DNA of 64,000 nucleotides, taken from the NCBI RefSeq assembly GCF_034190915.1, contig NW_026947501.1:7378001-7442000 (forward strand). Direction: 5' to 3'. The number at the start of each line of letters is the position of its first letter. Position 1 is the stretch's first letter. Below are positions 46,587-59,922 of this stretch, piece by piece. The notes beneath the pieces are model-generated. The model made no database searches. It saw only the letters and a list, made by a program, of their open reading frames with translations, and was not told where the DNA came from. Source of the stretch: Cavia porcellus. Lineage: Eukaryota; Chordata; Mammalia; Rodentia; Caviidae. The position numbers and the translations under genes are program-made.

Positions 46587-48850
46587 TCAGCATGGTGAGG
46601 TCAGGGAACATACAGTGGCAATGTAGGATAGGTTTCTGAAAAACATCGCGGGGTGGTGCGCATTGTATGGGTGTGTAAAATTACATTCACTAGTAGGAGT
46701 GAGAAAAACATCACAGGGTGGTGTGAATCGGAGGGTCTGAATTAGGATCGGCCAGGAGTGGCAATGTTGGATGGAGAAAAGCACCGCGGGTGGTCAGCAT
46801 GTGGAGTTCAGGGAACATGCAGTGGCAATGTAGGATAGGTTTCTGAAAAACATCGCGGAGTGTTGCGCATTGTATGGCTGTGTAACATTACATTCACTAG
46901 TAGGAGTGAGAAAAACATCACGGGGTGGTGTGAATCGGAGGGTCTGAATTAGGATAGGCAGTGAGTGGCTATGTAGGATGGAGAAAAGCACCGCGGGGTT
47001 GTCAGCATGGGGAGGTCAGGGAACATGCAGTGGCAATGTAGGATAGGTTTCTGAAAAACATCACGGGGTGGTGCGCATTGTATGGGTGTGTAACATTACA
47101 TTCACTAGTTGGAGTGAGAAAAACATCACGGGGTTGTTTTAATCGGACGGTCTTTAATAGGATAGGCAGTGAGTGGCAATGTAGGATGGAGAAAATCACC
47201 ACGGGGTGGTCAGCATGGTGAGGTCAGGGAACATGCAGTGGCAATGTAGGATAGGTTTCTGAAAAACATTGCGGGGTGGTGCGCATTGTATGGGTGTGTA
47301 AAATTACATTCACTAGTATGAGTGAGAAAAACATCACGGGGTGGTGTGAATCAGAGGGTCTGAATTAGGATAGGAAGTGAGTGGCAATGTAGGATGGAGA
47401 AAAGCACCATGGGTTGGTCAGCATGGGGAGGTCAGGGAACATGCAGTGGCAAAGTAGGATAGGTTTCTGAAAAACATCGCGGGGTGGTTCGCATTGTATG
47501 GGTGTGTAACATTACATTCACTAGTAGGATTGAGAAAAACGTCACGGGGTTTTGCACATCGTACGGGAGTGTAACATTACATTCGCTAGTAGGAGTGAGA
47601 AAAACATCACGGGGTGGTGTGAATCGGAGGGTCTGAATTAGTATAGCCAGTGAGTGGCAATGTAGGATGGAGAAAAGCATCGCGGGGTGGTAAGCATGGG
47701 GAGGACAGGGAACATGTAGTGGCAATGTAGGATAGGTTTCTGAAAAACATCGGGGGGTGGTGCGCATTGTATGGGTGTGTCACATTACATCCACTCATAC
47801 GAGTGAGAAAAACCTCACGGGGTGGTGCGCATTGTATGGGGGTGTAACATTACATTCACTAGTAGGAGTGAGAAAAACATCATGGGTTGTGTGAATCGGA
47901 GGGTCTGAATTAGGATAGGAAGTGAGTGGCGATGTAGGATGGAGAAAAGCACCGTGGTGTGCTGAGCATGGGGAGGTCAGGGAACATGCAGTGGCAATGT
48001 AGGATAGGTTTCTGAAAAACATGGCGGGGTGGGGCGCATTGTATAGGTGTGTAACATTACATTCACTAGTAGGATTGAGAAAAATGTCACGGGGTTTTGC
48101 ACATCGTATGGGAGTGTAACATTACATTCACTAGTAGGAGTGAGAAAAACATCACGGGGTGGTGTGAATCGGAGGGTCTGAATTAGTATAGTCAGTGAGT
48201 GGCAATGTAGGATGGAGAAAAGCATCGCGGGGTGGTCAGCATGGGGAGGACAGGGAACATGTAGTGGCAATGTAGGATATGTTTCTGAAAAACATCGCGG
48301 GGTGGTGTGCATTGTATGGGTGTGTACCATTACATTCACTAGGACGAGTGAGAAAAACATCATGGCGTGGTGTGATTCGGGGGGTCTGAATTAGGATACG
48401 CAGTGAGTGGCAATATAGGATGGAGAAAAGCACCACGGGTTGGTCAGCATGTGGAGGTCAGGGAACATGCAGTGGCAATGTAGGGTAGGTTTCTGAAAAA
48501 CATCGCAGGGTGGTGCGAATTGTATGGGTGTGTAAAATTACATTCTCTAGTAGGAGTGAGAAAAACATCACGGGGTGGTGTGAATCGGAGGGTCTGAATT
48601 AGGATAGGCAGTGAGTGGCAATGTAGGATGGAGAAAAGCACGGCGGGGTGGTCAGCATGGGGAGGTCAGGGAACATGCAGTGGCAATGTAGGATAGGTTT
48701 CTGAAAAACATCGCGGGGTGGTGCGCATTGTATGGGTGTGTAACATTACATTCACTAGTAGGAGTGAGAAAAACATCACGGGGTGGTGTGATTCGGAGGG
48801 TCTGAATTAGGATAGGCAGTGAGTGGCAATGTAGGGTGGAGAAAAGCATC
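46587..48850. repeat. Paralogue of 15-17 kb subfamily 2 stretch
   Basis: From about 47,110 to 48,835 this matches 15,320-17,040 at a constant offset of 31,794. It includes four shared rare features: AAACGTCACGGGGTTTTGCA-type B copies, CATGGCGTGGTGTGATTCGG, TAGTATAG[CT]CAGTGAG and GTGCTCAGC or its variants. The paralogue at 17,040 switches to subfamily 1, whereas this copy continues as subfamily 2. No gene seen. Confidence 0.87.
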
Positions 48851-51800
48851 GCGGGGTGGTCAGCATGGGGAGGTCAGGGAACATGCAGTAGCAATGTAGG
48901 ATAGGTTTCTGAAAAACATCCAGGTGTCGTTCGCAATTTATGGGTGTGTAACATTACATTCACTAGTAGGAGTGAGAAAAACATCACGGGGTGTTGTGAA
49001 TCAGAAGGTCTGAATTAGGATAGGAAGTGAGTGGCAATGTAGGATGGAGAAAAGCACCACGGGGTGGTCAGCATGGGGAGGTCAGGGAACATGCAGTGGC
49101 AATGTAGGATAGGTTTCTGAAAAGCATCGCGCGGTGGTGCACATTGTATGGGTCTGTAACATTACATTCACTAGTAGGAGTGAGAAAAACATCATGGGGT
49201 GTTGCGCATTTTAGTGGTGTGTAACATTACATTCACTAGTAGGAGTGAGAAAAACATAACGGGGTGGTGTGAATCAGAGGATCTGAATTAGGATAGGAAG
49301 TGAGTGGCAATGTAGGATGGAGAAAAGCATCGCGGCGTGGTCAGCATGGGGAGTTCAGGGAACATGCAGTGGCAATGTAGGATAGGTTTCTGAAAAACAT
49401 CGAGGGGCGGTGCGCATTGTATGGGTGTGTAACATTACATACACTAGTAGGAGAGAGAAAAACATCACGGGGTAGTGTGAATCGGAGGGTCTGAATTAGG
49501 ATAGGCAGTGAGTGGCAACGTAGGATGGAGAAAAGCACCACGGGGTGGTCAGCATGGGGAGGTCAGGGAACATGCAGTTGCAATGTAGGATAGGTTTCTG
49601 AAAAAAATCTCGGGGTGGTGTGCAATGTATGGGTGTGTAACATTACATTCACTAGTAGGTGTGAGAAAAACAACACGGGGTGGTGTGAATCGGAGGGTCT
49701 GAATTAGCATAGGCAGTGAGTGGCAATGTAGGATGGAGAAAAGCACCACGGGGTGGTCAGCATGAGGAGGTCAGGGAACATGCAGTGGCAATGTAGGATA
49801 GGTTTCTGAAAAACATGGCGGGGTGATGCGCATTGCATGGGTGTGTAACAATACATTCACTACCAGGAGTGAGAAAAACATCACGGGGTGGTGCGCATTG
49901 TATGGGTGTGTGTTAAATTACATTCACTAGTAGAAGTGAGAAAAATATCACAGGGTGGTGTGAATTGGAGGGTCGGAATTAGGATAGGCATTGAGTGGCA
50001 ATGTAGGATGGAGAAACGCACCGCGGGGTGGTCAGCATGTGGAGGTCAGGGAACATGCAGCGGCAATGTAGGATAGGTTTCTGAAAAACATCGCGGGGTG
50101 GTTCGCATTGTATGGGTGTGTAACATTACATTCACTAGTAGGAGTGAGAAAAGCATCACGGGGTGGTGTGAATCAGAGGGTCTGAAATAGGATAGGCAGT
50201 GAGTTGTAATGTATGATGGAGAAAAGCACCGGGGGGAGGTCAGCATGATGGGGCCAGGGAACATGCAGTGGCAATGTAGGATAGGTTTCTGAAAAACATC
50301 GCGGGGTGGTATGCATTGTATGGGTGTGTAGCATTACATTCACTAGTAGGAGTGACAAAAACATCACGGCGTGGTGTGAATCGGAGGGTCTGATTTAGGA
50401 TAGGCAGTGAGTGGCAATGTAGGATCGAGAAAAGCACCGCGGGGTGGTCAGCATGGGGAGGTCAGGGAACATGCAGTGGCAATGTAGGGTAGGTTTTTGA
50501 AAAACATTGCGGGGTGGTGGGCATTGTATGGGTGTGTAACATTACATTCCCTAGTAGGAGTGAGAAAAACCTCACGGGGTGGTGCCAATTGTATGGGTGT
50601 GTAACATTACATTCACTATTAGGAGTGAGAAAAACATAACGGGGTGGTGTGAATCGGAGGGTCTGAATTAGGATAGGCAGTGAGTGGCAATGTAGGATGG
50701 GGAAAAGCACCGCGGGATGGTCAGAATGGGGAGGTCAGGGAACATGTTGTGCCAATGTAGGATATGTTTCTGAAAAACATCGCGGGGTGGTGCGCATTGT
50801 ATGGGTGTGTAACATTACATTCACTAGTAGGAGTGAGAAAAACATTACGGGGTGGTGTGAATCAGAAAGTCTGAATTAGGATAGGCAGTGAGTGGCAATG
50901 TAGGATCGAGAAAAGCACCGCGGGGTGGTCAGCATGGGGAGGTCAGGGAACATGCAGTGGCAATGTAGGATAGGTTTCTGAAAAACATTGCAGGATCGTG
51001 CGCATTGTATGGGTGTGTCACATTACATTCACTAGTAGGAGTGAGAAAAACATCACGGGGTGGTGTCAGTGGGAGGGTCTGAATTAGGATAGGCAGTGAG
51101 TGGCAATGTAGGATGGAGAAAAGCAACTCGGGGTGGTCCGCATTGGGAGGTGAGGGAACATGCAGTGGCAATGTAGGATAGGTTTCTGAAAAACATTGCA
51201 GGGTCGTGCGCATTGTATGGGTGTGTAACATTACATTCACTACTAGGAGTGAGAAAAAAAACACGGGGTGGTGTGAATTGGAGGGTCTGAATTCGGATAC
51301 ACAGTGAATGGCAATGTAGGATGTAGAAAAGCACCGCTTGTTGGTCAGCATGCGGAGGTCAGGGAACGTGCAGTGGCAATTTAGGATAGGTTTCTGAAAA
51401 GCATCGCGCGGTGGTGCGCATTGTATGGGTGTGTAACATTACATTCACTAGTAGGAGTGAGAAAAACATCACGGGGTTTTGTGCATTGTAGTGGTGTGTA
51501 ACATTAAATTCACTAGTAGGAGTGAGAAAAACATAACGGGGTGGTGTGAATCGGAGGCTCTGAATTAGGTTAGGCAATGAGTGGCAATGTAGGATGGAGA
51601 AAAGCACCGCGGGGTGGTCAGCATGGGGAAGTCAGGGAACATGCAGTGGCAATGTAGGATAGGTTTCTGAAAAACATCGCATGGTGGTGCGCATTGATTG
51701 GGTGTGTCGCATTACAATCACTAGTAGGAGTGAGAAACACATCACGGGGTGGTGCGCATTGTACGGGTGTGTAACATTACATTCACTAGTAGGAGTGAGA

Positions 51801-53084
51801 AAAACATAACCGGGTGGATTTAATCGGAATGTCTGAATTAGGATAGGCAGTGAGTGGCAATGTTGGATGGAGAAAAGCACCGCGGGGTGGTCAGCATGGT
51901 GAGGTCAGGGAACATGCAGTGGCAATGTAGGATAGGTTTCTGAAAAACATCGCGGGGTGGTGCGCATTGTATGGGTGTGGAATATAACATTCACTAGTAG
52001 GAGTGAGAAAAACATCACGGGGTGGTGTGAATCGGAGGGTCTGAATTAGGATAGGCAGTGAGTGGCAATGTAGGAGGGAGAAAAGCACCGCGGGGTGGTC
52101 AGCATGGGGAGGTCAGGGAACATGCAGTGGCAATGTAGGATAGGTTTGTGAAAAACATCTCGGGGTGGTGCGCTTTGTATGGGTGTGTAACACAACATTG
52201 AATAGTAGGAGTGAGAAAAACACTACGTGGTGGTGTGATTTAGAGGGTTTGAATTAGGATAGGCAGTGAGTGTCTATATAGGATGGAGAAAAGCACCGTG
52301 GGGTGGTCAGCATGGGGAGGTCAGGGAACATGCAGTGGCAATGTAGGATAGGTTTCTGAAAAACATCGCCTGGTGGTGCGCATTGTTGGGTGTGTCGCAT
52401 TACAATCACTAGTAGGAGTGAGAAACACATCACGGGGTGGTGCGCATTGTATGGGTGTGTAACATTACATTCACTAGTAGGAGTGAGAAAAACATCACCG
52501 GGTGGATTTAATCGGACTGTCTGAATTAGGATAGGCTCTGAGTGGCAATGTTGGATGGAGAAAAGCACCGCGGGTTGGTCAGCATGGTGAGGTCAGGGAA
52601 CATGCAGTGGCAATGTAGGATAGGTTTCTGAAAAACATCGCGGGGTGGTGCGCATTGTATGGGTGTGGAATATTACATTCACTAGTACGAGTCAGAAAAA
52701 CATCACGGGGTGGTGCAAATTGTATGGGTGTGTAACATTACATTCACTAGTAGGAGTGAGAAAAAACATCACGGGGTGGTGTGAATCAGAGGGTCTGAAT
52801 TAGGATAGGCAGTGAGTGGCAATGTAGGATGGGGAAAAGTACCACGTGTTGGTCAGTTTGGGGAGGTCAGGGAACATGCAGTGGCAATGTAGGATAGGTT
52901 TCTGAAAAACATCGCGGGGTGGTGCGCATTGTATGATTGTGTAACATTACATTCAATAGTAGGAGTGAGAAAAACTTCATGGGGTGGTGTGAATCGGAGG
53001 GTCTGAATTAGTATAGGCAGTGAGTGGCAATGTAGGATGGAGAAAAGCACCGCAGGGTGGTCAGCATGGGGAAGTCAGGGAACA
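48851..53084. repeat. Heterogeneous subfamily 2 stretch
   Basis: Anchors are 48,860, 49,068, 49,341, 49,549, 49,757, 50,032, 50,240, 50,448, 50,721, 50,929, 51,137, 51,345, 51,618, 51,891, 52,099, 52,307, 52,579 and 52,853. Seven monomers have two B subunits. About 48,880-49,545 recurs at 56,813-57,478 (offset 7,933). The monomers at 51,618 and 52,307 are close relatives (GTGTGTCGCATTACAATCAC). Otherwise no long internal copy was noticed, making this the least repetitive part at the kilobase scale. No gene seen. Confidence 0.84.
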
Positions 53085-56000
53085 TGCAGTGGCAATGTAG
53101 GATAGGTTTCTGAAAAACATCGCTGGGTGGTGCGCATTGTATGTTTGTGTAACATTACATTCACTAGTAGGAGTGAGAAAAAACATCACGCGATGGTGTG
53201 AATCGGAGGGTCTCAATTAGGATAGGCAGTGAGTGGCAATGTAGGATGGAGAAAAGCAGAGCGGGGTGGTCAGCATGGGGAAGTCATGGAACATGCAGTG
53301 GCAATGTAGGATAGGTTTCTGAAAAACAATGCGGGGTAGTGCGCTTTGTATTGGTCTGTAAAATTACATTCACTAGTAGGAGTGAGAAAAACATCACGGG
53401 GTGTTGCGCATTTTAGTGGTGTGTAACATTACATTCACTAGTAGGAGTGAGAAAAACATAACGGGGTGGTGTGAATCAGAGGATCTGAATTAGGATAGGA
53501 AGTGAATGGCAATGTAGGATGGAGAAAAGCATCGCGGCGTGGTCAGCATGGGGAGTTCAGGGAACATGCAGTGGCAATGTAGGATAGGTTTCTGAAAAAC
53601 ATCGAGAGGCGGTGCGCATTGTATGGGTGTGTAACATTACATACACTAGTAGGAGAGAGAAAAACATCACGGGGTAGTGTGAATCGGAGGGTCTGAATTA
53701 GGATAGGCAGTGAGTGGCAACATAGGATGGAGAAAAGCACCGCGGGGTGGTCAGCATGGGGAGGTCAGGGAACATGCAGTGGCAATGTAGGATAGGTTTC
53801 TGAAAAACATCGCGGGGTGGTTCGCATTGTATGGGTGTGTAACATTACATTAACTAGTAGGAGTGAGAAAAACATCACTGGGTGGTGTGAATCAGAGGGT
53901 CTGAATTAGGACAGGCAGTGAGTGGCAATGTAGGATGGAGAAAAGCACTGCGGGGTGGTCGGCATGGGGAGGTGAGGGAACATGCCGTGGCAATGTAGAA
54001 TAGGTTTCTGAAAAACATCCAGGGGTGGTGCGCATTGTATGGGTGTGTAATATTACATTCACTAGAAGGAGTGAGAAAAACATCACAGGGTGGATTTAAT
54101 CGGACGGACTGAATTACGATAGGCAGTGAGTGGCAATGTTGGATGGAGAAAAGCACCGCGGGGTGGTCAGCATGGTGAGATCAGGGAACATGCAGAGGCA
54201 ATGTAGGATAGGTTTCTCAAAAACATCGCGGGGTGGTGCACATTGTATGGGTGTGGAATATTACATTCACTAGTAGGAGTGAGAACAACATCACGGGGTG
54301 GTGTGAATCGGAGGGTCTGAATTAGGATAGGCAGTGAGTGGCAATGTAGGATGGAGAAAAGCACCGCGGGGTGGTCAGCATGGGGAGGTCAGGGAACATG
54401 CCGTGGCAATGTAGGATAGGTTTCTGAAAAACATCCAGGTGTGGTGCGCATTGTATGGTTGTGTAATATTACTTTCACTAGTAGGAGTGAGAAAAACATC
54501 ACAGGGTGGATTTAATCGGACGGTCTGAATTAGGATAGGCAGTGAGTGGCAATGTGGGATGGAGAAAAGCACCGCGGGGTGGTCAGCATGGTGAGATCAG
54601 GGAACATGCAGTGGCAATGTAGGATAGGTTTCTGAAAAACATCGCGGGGTGGTGCACATTGTATGGGTGTGGAATATTACATTCACTAGTAGGAGTGAGA
54701 AAAACATCACGGGGTGGTGTGAATCGTAGGGTCTGAATTAGGATAGGCAGTGAGTGGCAATGTAGGATGGAGAAAAGCACCGCGGGGTGGTCAGCATGGC
54801 GAGGTGAGGGAACATGCAGTGGCAATGTAGGATAGGTTTCTGAAAAACATTGCGGGGTGGTGGGCATTGTATGGGTGTGTAAAATTACATTCACTAGTAC
54901 GAGTCAGAAAAACATCACGGGGTGGTGCAAATTGTATGGGTGTGTAACATTACATTCACTAGTAGGAGTGAGAAAAAACATCACGGGGTGGTGTGAATCG
55001 GAGGGTCTGAATTAGGATAGGCAGTGAGTGGCAATGTAGGATGGGGAAAAGCACCACGTGTTGGTCAGCATGGGGAGGTCAGGGAACATGCAGTGGCAAT
55101 GTAGGATAGGTTTCTGAAAAACATCGCGGGGTGGTGCGCATTGTATGATTGTGTAACATTACATTCAATAGTAGGAGTGAGAAAAACATCATGGGGTGGT
55201 GTGAATCAGAGGGTCTGAATTAGTATAGGCAGTGAGTGGCAATGTAGGATTTAGAAAAGCACCGCAGGGTGGTCAGCATGGGGAAGTCAGGGAACATGCT
55301 GTAGCAATGTAGGATTGGTTTCTGAAAAACATCGCGGTGTGGTGCACATTGTATGGGTGTGTAACATTACATTCACTAGTAGGAGTGAGAAAAACATCTC
55401 GGGGTGGTGTGCATTTATGGGGTGTAACATTACATTCACTACTAGGAGTGAGAAAAACATCATGGGGTGGTGTGAATTGGAGTGTCTGAATTAGGATAGG
55501 AAGTGAGTGGCAATGCAGGATGGAGAAAAGCACCGTGGGGTGCTCTGCATGTGGAGGTCAGGGAACATGCAGTGGCAATGTAGGATAGGTTTCTGAAAAA
55601 CATCGCGGGGTGGTGCGCATTGTATGGGTGTGCACCATTACATTCACTAGTAGGAGTGAGAAAAACATCACGGGGTGGTGTGAATTGGAGGGTCTGAATT
55701 AGGATAGGCAGTGAGTGGCAATATAGGATGGAGAAAAGCACCGCGGGTTGGTCAGCATGTGGAGGTGAGGGAACATGAAGTGGCAATGTAGGGTAGGTTT
55801 CTGAAAAACATCGCAGGGTGGTACACATTGTATGGGTGTGTAAAATTACATTCTCTAGTAGGAGTGAGAAAAACATCACGGGGTGGTGTGAATCGGAGGG
55901 TCTGAATTAGGATAGCAGTGAGTTGCAATGTAGGGTGGAGAAAAGCACAGCGTGGTGGTCAGCATGGGGAGGTCAGGGAACATGCAGTGGCAATGTAGGA

Positions 56001-59000
56001 TAGGATTCTGAAAAACATCGCTGGGTCTTGGGCATTGTATGGGTGAGTAACATTACATTCATTGTTAGGAGTGAGAAAAACATCACGGGGTGGTGTGAAT
56101 CGGAGGGTCTGAATGAGGATAGGCTGTGAGTGGCAATGTAGTGTGGAGAAAAGCACCGCGGGGTGGTCAGAATGGGGAGGTCAGGGATCATGCAGTGGCA
56201 ATGTAGGATAGGTTTCTGAAAAACATCGCGGGGTGGTGCGCATTGTATGTTTGTGTAACATTACATTCACTAGTAGGAGTGAGAAAAACATCACGGGGTG
56301 CTGTGAATCAGAGGGTCTGAATTAGTATAGGCAGTGAGTGGCAATGTAGGAGGGAGAAAAGCACCGCGGGGTGGTCAGCATGCGGAGGTCAGGGAACATG
56401 CAGTGGCAATGTAGGATAGGTTTCTGAAAAACATCGCTGGGTGGTGCGCATTGTATGTTTGTGTAACATTACATTCACTAGTAGGAGTGAGAAAAAACAT
56501 CACGCGATGGTGTGAATCGGAGGGTCTCAATTAGGATAGGCAGTGAGTGGCAATGTAGGATGGAGAAAAGCAGAGCGGGGTGGTCAGCATGGGGAAGTCA
56601 TGGAACATGCAGTGGCAATGTAGGATAGGTTTCTGAAAAACAATGCGGGGTAGTGCGCTTTGTATGGGTGTGTAACATTACATTCACTAGTATGAGCGAA
56701 AAAAAACATCACGGGGTGGTGTGAATCGGATGGTCTGAATTAGGATAGGCAGTGAGTGGCAATGAAGGATGGAGAAAAGCACCGTGGGGTGGTCAGCATG
56801 GGGAGGTCAGGGAACATGCAGTAGCAATGTAGGATAGGTTTCTGAAAAACATCCAGGGGTGGTTCGCAATTTATGGGTGTGTAACATTACATTCACTAGT
56901 AGGAGTGAGAAAAACATCACGGGGTGTTGTGAATCAGAAGGTCTGAATTAGGATAGGATGTGAGTGGCAATGTAGGATGGAGAAAAGCACCACGGGGTGG
57001 TCAGCATGGGGAGGTCAGGGAACATGCAGTGGCAATGTAGGATAGGTTTCTGAAAAGCATCGCGCGGTGGTGCACATTGTATGGGTCTGTAACATTACAT
57101 TCACTAGTAGGAGTGAGAAAAACATCACGGGGTGTTGCGCATTTTAGTGGTGTGTAACATTACATTCACTAGTAGGAGTGAGAAAAACATAACGGGGTGG
57201 TGTGAATCAGAGGATCTGAATTAGGATAGGAAGTGAATGGCAATGTAGGATGGAGAAAAGCATCGCGGCGTGGTCAGCATGGGGAGTTCAGGGAACATGC
57301 AGTGGCAATGTAGGATAGGTTTCTGAAAAACATCGAGGGGCGGTGCGCATTGTATGGGTGTGTAACATTACATACACTAGTAGGAGAGAGAAAAACATCA
57401 CGGGGTAGTGTGAATCGGAGGGTCTGAATTAGGATAGGCAGTGAGTGGCAACGTAGGATGGAGAAAAGCACCGCGGGGTGGTCAGCATGGGGAGGTCAGG
57501 GAACATGCAGTGGCAATGTAGGATAGGTTTCTGAAAAACATCCAGGGGTGGTGCGCATTGTATGGGTGTGTAATATTACATTCACTAGAAGGAGTGAGAA
57601 AAACATCACAGGGTGGATTTAATCGGACGGTCTGAATAACGATAGGCAGTGAGTGGCAATGTTGGATGGAGAAAAGCACCGCGGGGTGGTCAGCATGGTG
57701 AGATCAGGGAACATGCAGTGGCAATGTAGGATAGGTTTCTCAAAAACATCGCGGGGTGGTGCACATTGTATGGGTGTGGAATATTACATTCACTAGTAGG
57801 AGTGAGAACAACATCACGGGGTGGTGTGAATCGGAGGGTCTGAATTAGGATAGGCAGTGAGTGGCAATGTAGGATGGAGAAAAGCACCGCGGGGTGGTCA
57901 GCATGGGGAGGTCAGGGAACATGCCGTGGCAATGTAGGATAGGTTTCTGAAAAACATCCAGGTGTGGTGCGCATTGTATGGGTGTGAAATATTACATTCA
58001 CTAGTAGGAGTGAGAAAAACATCACAGGGTGGATTTAATCGGACGGTCTGAATTAGGATAGGCAGTGAGTGGCAATGTGGGATGGAGAAAAGCACCGCGG
58101 GGTGGTCAGCATGGTGAGATCAGGGAACATGCAGTGGCAATGTAGGATAGGTTTCTGAAAAACATCGCGGGGTGGTGCACATTGTATGGGTGTGGAATAT
58201 TACATTCACTAGTAGGAGTGAGAAAAACATCACGGGGTGGTGTGAATCGTAGGGTCTGAATTAGGATAGGCAGTGAGTGGCAATGTAGGATGGAGAAAAG
58301 CACCGCGGGGTGGTCAGCATGGCGAGGTGAGGGAACATGCAGTGGCAATGTAGGATAGGTTTCTGAAAAACATTGCGGGGTGGTGGGCATTGTATGGGTG
58401 TGTAAAATTACATTCACAAGTACGAGTCAGAAAAACATCACGGGGTGGTGCAAATTGTATGGGTGTGTAACATTACATTCACTAGTAGGAGTGAGAAAAA
58501 ACATCACGGGGTGGTGTGAATCGGAGGGTCTGAATTAGGATAGGCAGTGAGTGGCAATGTAGGATGGGGAAAAGCACCACGTGTTGGTCAGCATGGGGAG
58601 GTCAGGGAACATGCAGTGGCAATGTAGGATAGGTTTCTGAAAAACATCGCGGGGTGGTGCGCATTGTATGATTGTGTAACATTGCATTCAATAGGAGGAG
58701 TGAGAAAAACATCATGGGGTGGTGTGAATCGGAGGGTCTGAATTAGTATAGGCAGTGAGTGGCAATGTAGGATGGAGAAAAGCACCGCAGGGTGGTCAGC
58801 ATGGGGAAGTCAGGGAACATGCTGTAGCATTGTAGGATTGGTTTCTGAAAAACATCGCGGGGTGGTGCGCATTGTTTGGGTTTGTAACATTACATTCACT
58901 AGTAGGAGTGAGAAAAACATCATGGGGTGGTGCGCATTTATGGGGTGTAACATTACATTCACTACTAGGTGTGAGAAAAACATCATGGGGTGGTGTGAAT

Positions 59001-59922
59001 CGGAGGGTCTGAATTAGGATAGGAAGTGAGTGGCAATGCAGTATGGAGAAAAGCACCGTGGGGTGCTCTGCATGTGGAGGTCAGGGAACATGCAGTGGCA
59101 ATGTAGGATAGGTTTCTGAAAAACATCGCGGGGTGGTGCGCATTGTATGGGTGTGCACCATTACATTCACTAGTAGGAGTGAGAAAAACATCACGGGGTG
59201 GTGTGAATTGGAGGGTCTGAATTAGGATAGGCAGTGAGTGGCAATATAGGATGGAGAAAAGCACCGCGGGTTGGTAAGCATGTGGAGGTGAGGGAACATG
59301 AAGTGGCAATGTAGGGTAGGTTTCTGAAAAACATCGCAGGGTGGTACACATTGTATGGGTGTGTAAAATTACATTCTCTAGTAGGAGTGAGAAAAACATC
59401 ACGGGGTGGTGTGAATCGGAGGGTCTGAATTAGGATAGGCAGTGAGTTGCAATGTAGGGTGGAGAAAAGCACAGCGTGGTGGTCAGCATGGGGAGGTCAG
59501 GGAACATGCAGTGGCAATGTAGGATAGGATTCTGAAAAACATCGCTGGGTCTTGGGCATTGTATGGGTGAGTAACATTACATTCATTGTTAGGAGTGAGA
59601 AAAACATCACGGGGTGGTGTGAATCGGAGGGTCTGAATGAGGATAGGCAGAGAGTGGCAATGTAGGGTGGAGAAAAGCACCGCGGGGTGGTCAGAATTGG
59701 GAAGTCAGGGATCATGCAGTGGCAATGTAGGATAGGTTTCTGAAAAACATCGCGGGGTGGTGCGCATTGTATGTTTGTGTAACATTACATTCACTAGTAG
59801 GAGTGAGAAAAACATCACGGGGTGCTGTGAATCGGAGGGTCTGAATTAGTATAGGCAGTGAGTGGCAATGTAGGAGGGAGAAAAGCACCGCGGGGTGGTC
59901 AGCATGCGGAGGTCAGGGAACA
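53085..59922. repeat. 6.84 kb higher-order unit, copy 1
   Basis: Markers at 53,141, 53,543, 53,875, 54,167, 54,375, 54,583 and 55,273 recur 6,838 bp downstream, and the second copy starts exactly where this one ends. Inside it, 54,007-56,651 is repeated at 57,530-60,175 (offset 3,523, then 3,524 after a missing G near 55,914). The unit is therefore a dimer of related halves of about 3.5 kb. C subunits with GGTGGATTTAATCGGACGG are characteristic. No gene seen. Confidence 0.88.
54007..56651. repeat. 3.5 kb half-unit, shared core
   Basis: This core recurs at 57,530-60,175 and, up to about 55,597, again from 60,845 to about 62,435. It contains monomers marked by AACATCCAGG, GTGTGGAATATTAC, CACGTGTTGGTCAG, GTATGATTGTG and the short B variant CATTTATGGGGTGTAAC, which makes the 55,273 monomer 271 bp. 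Confidence 0.85.
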
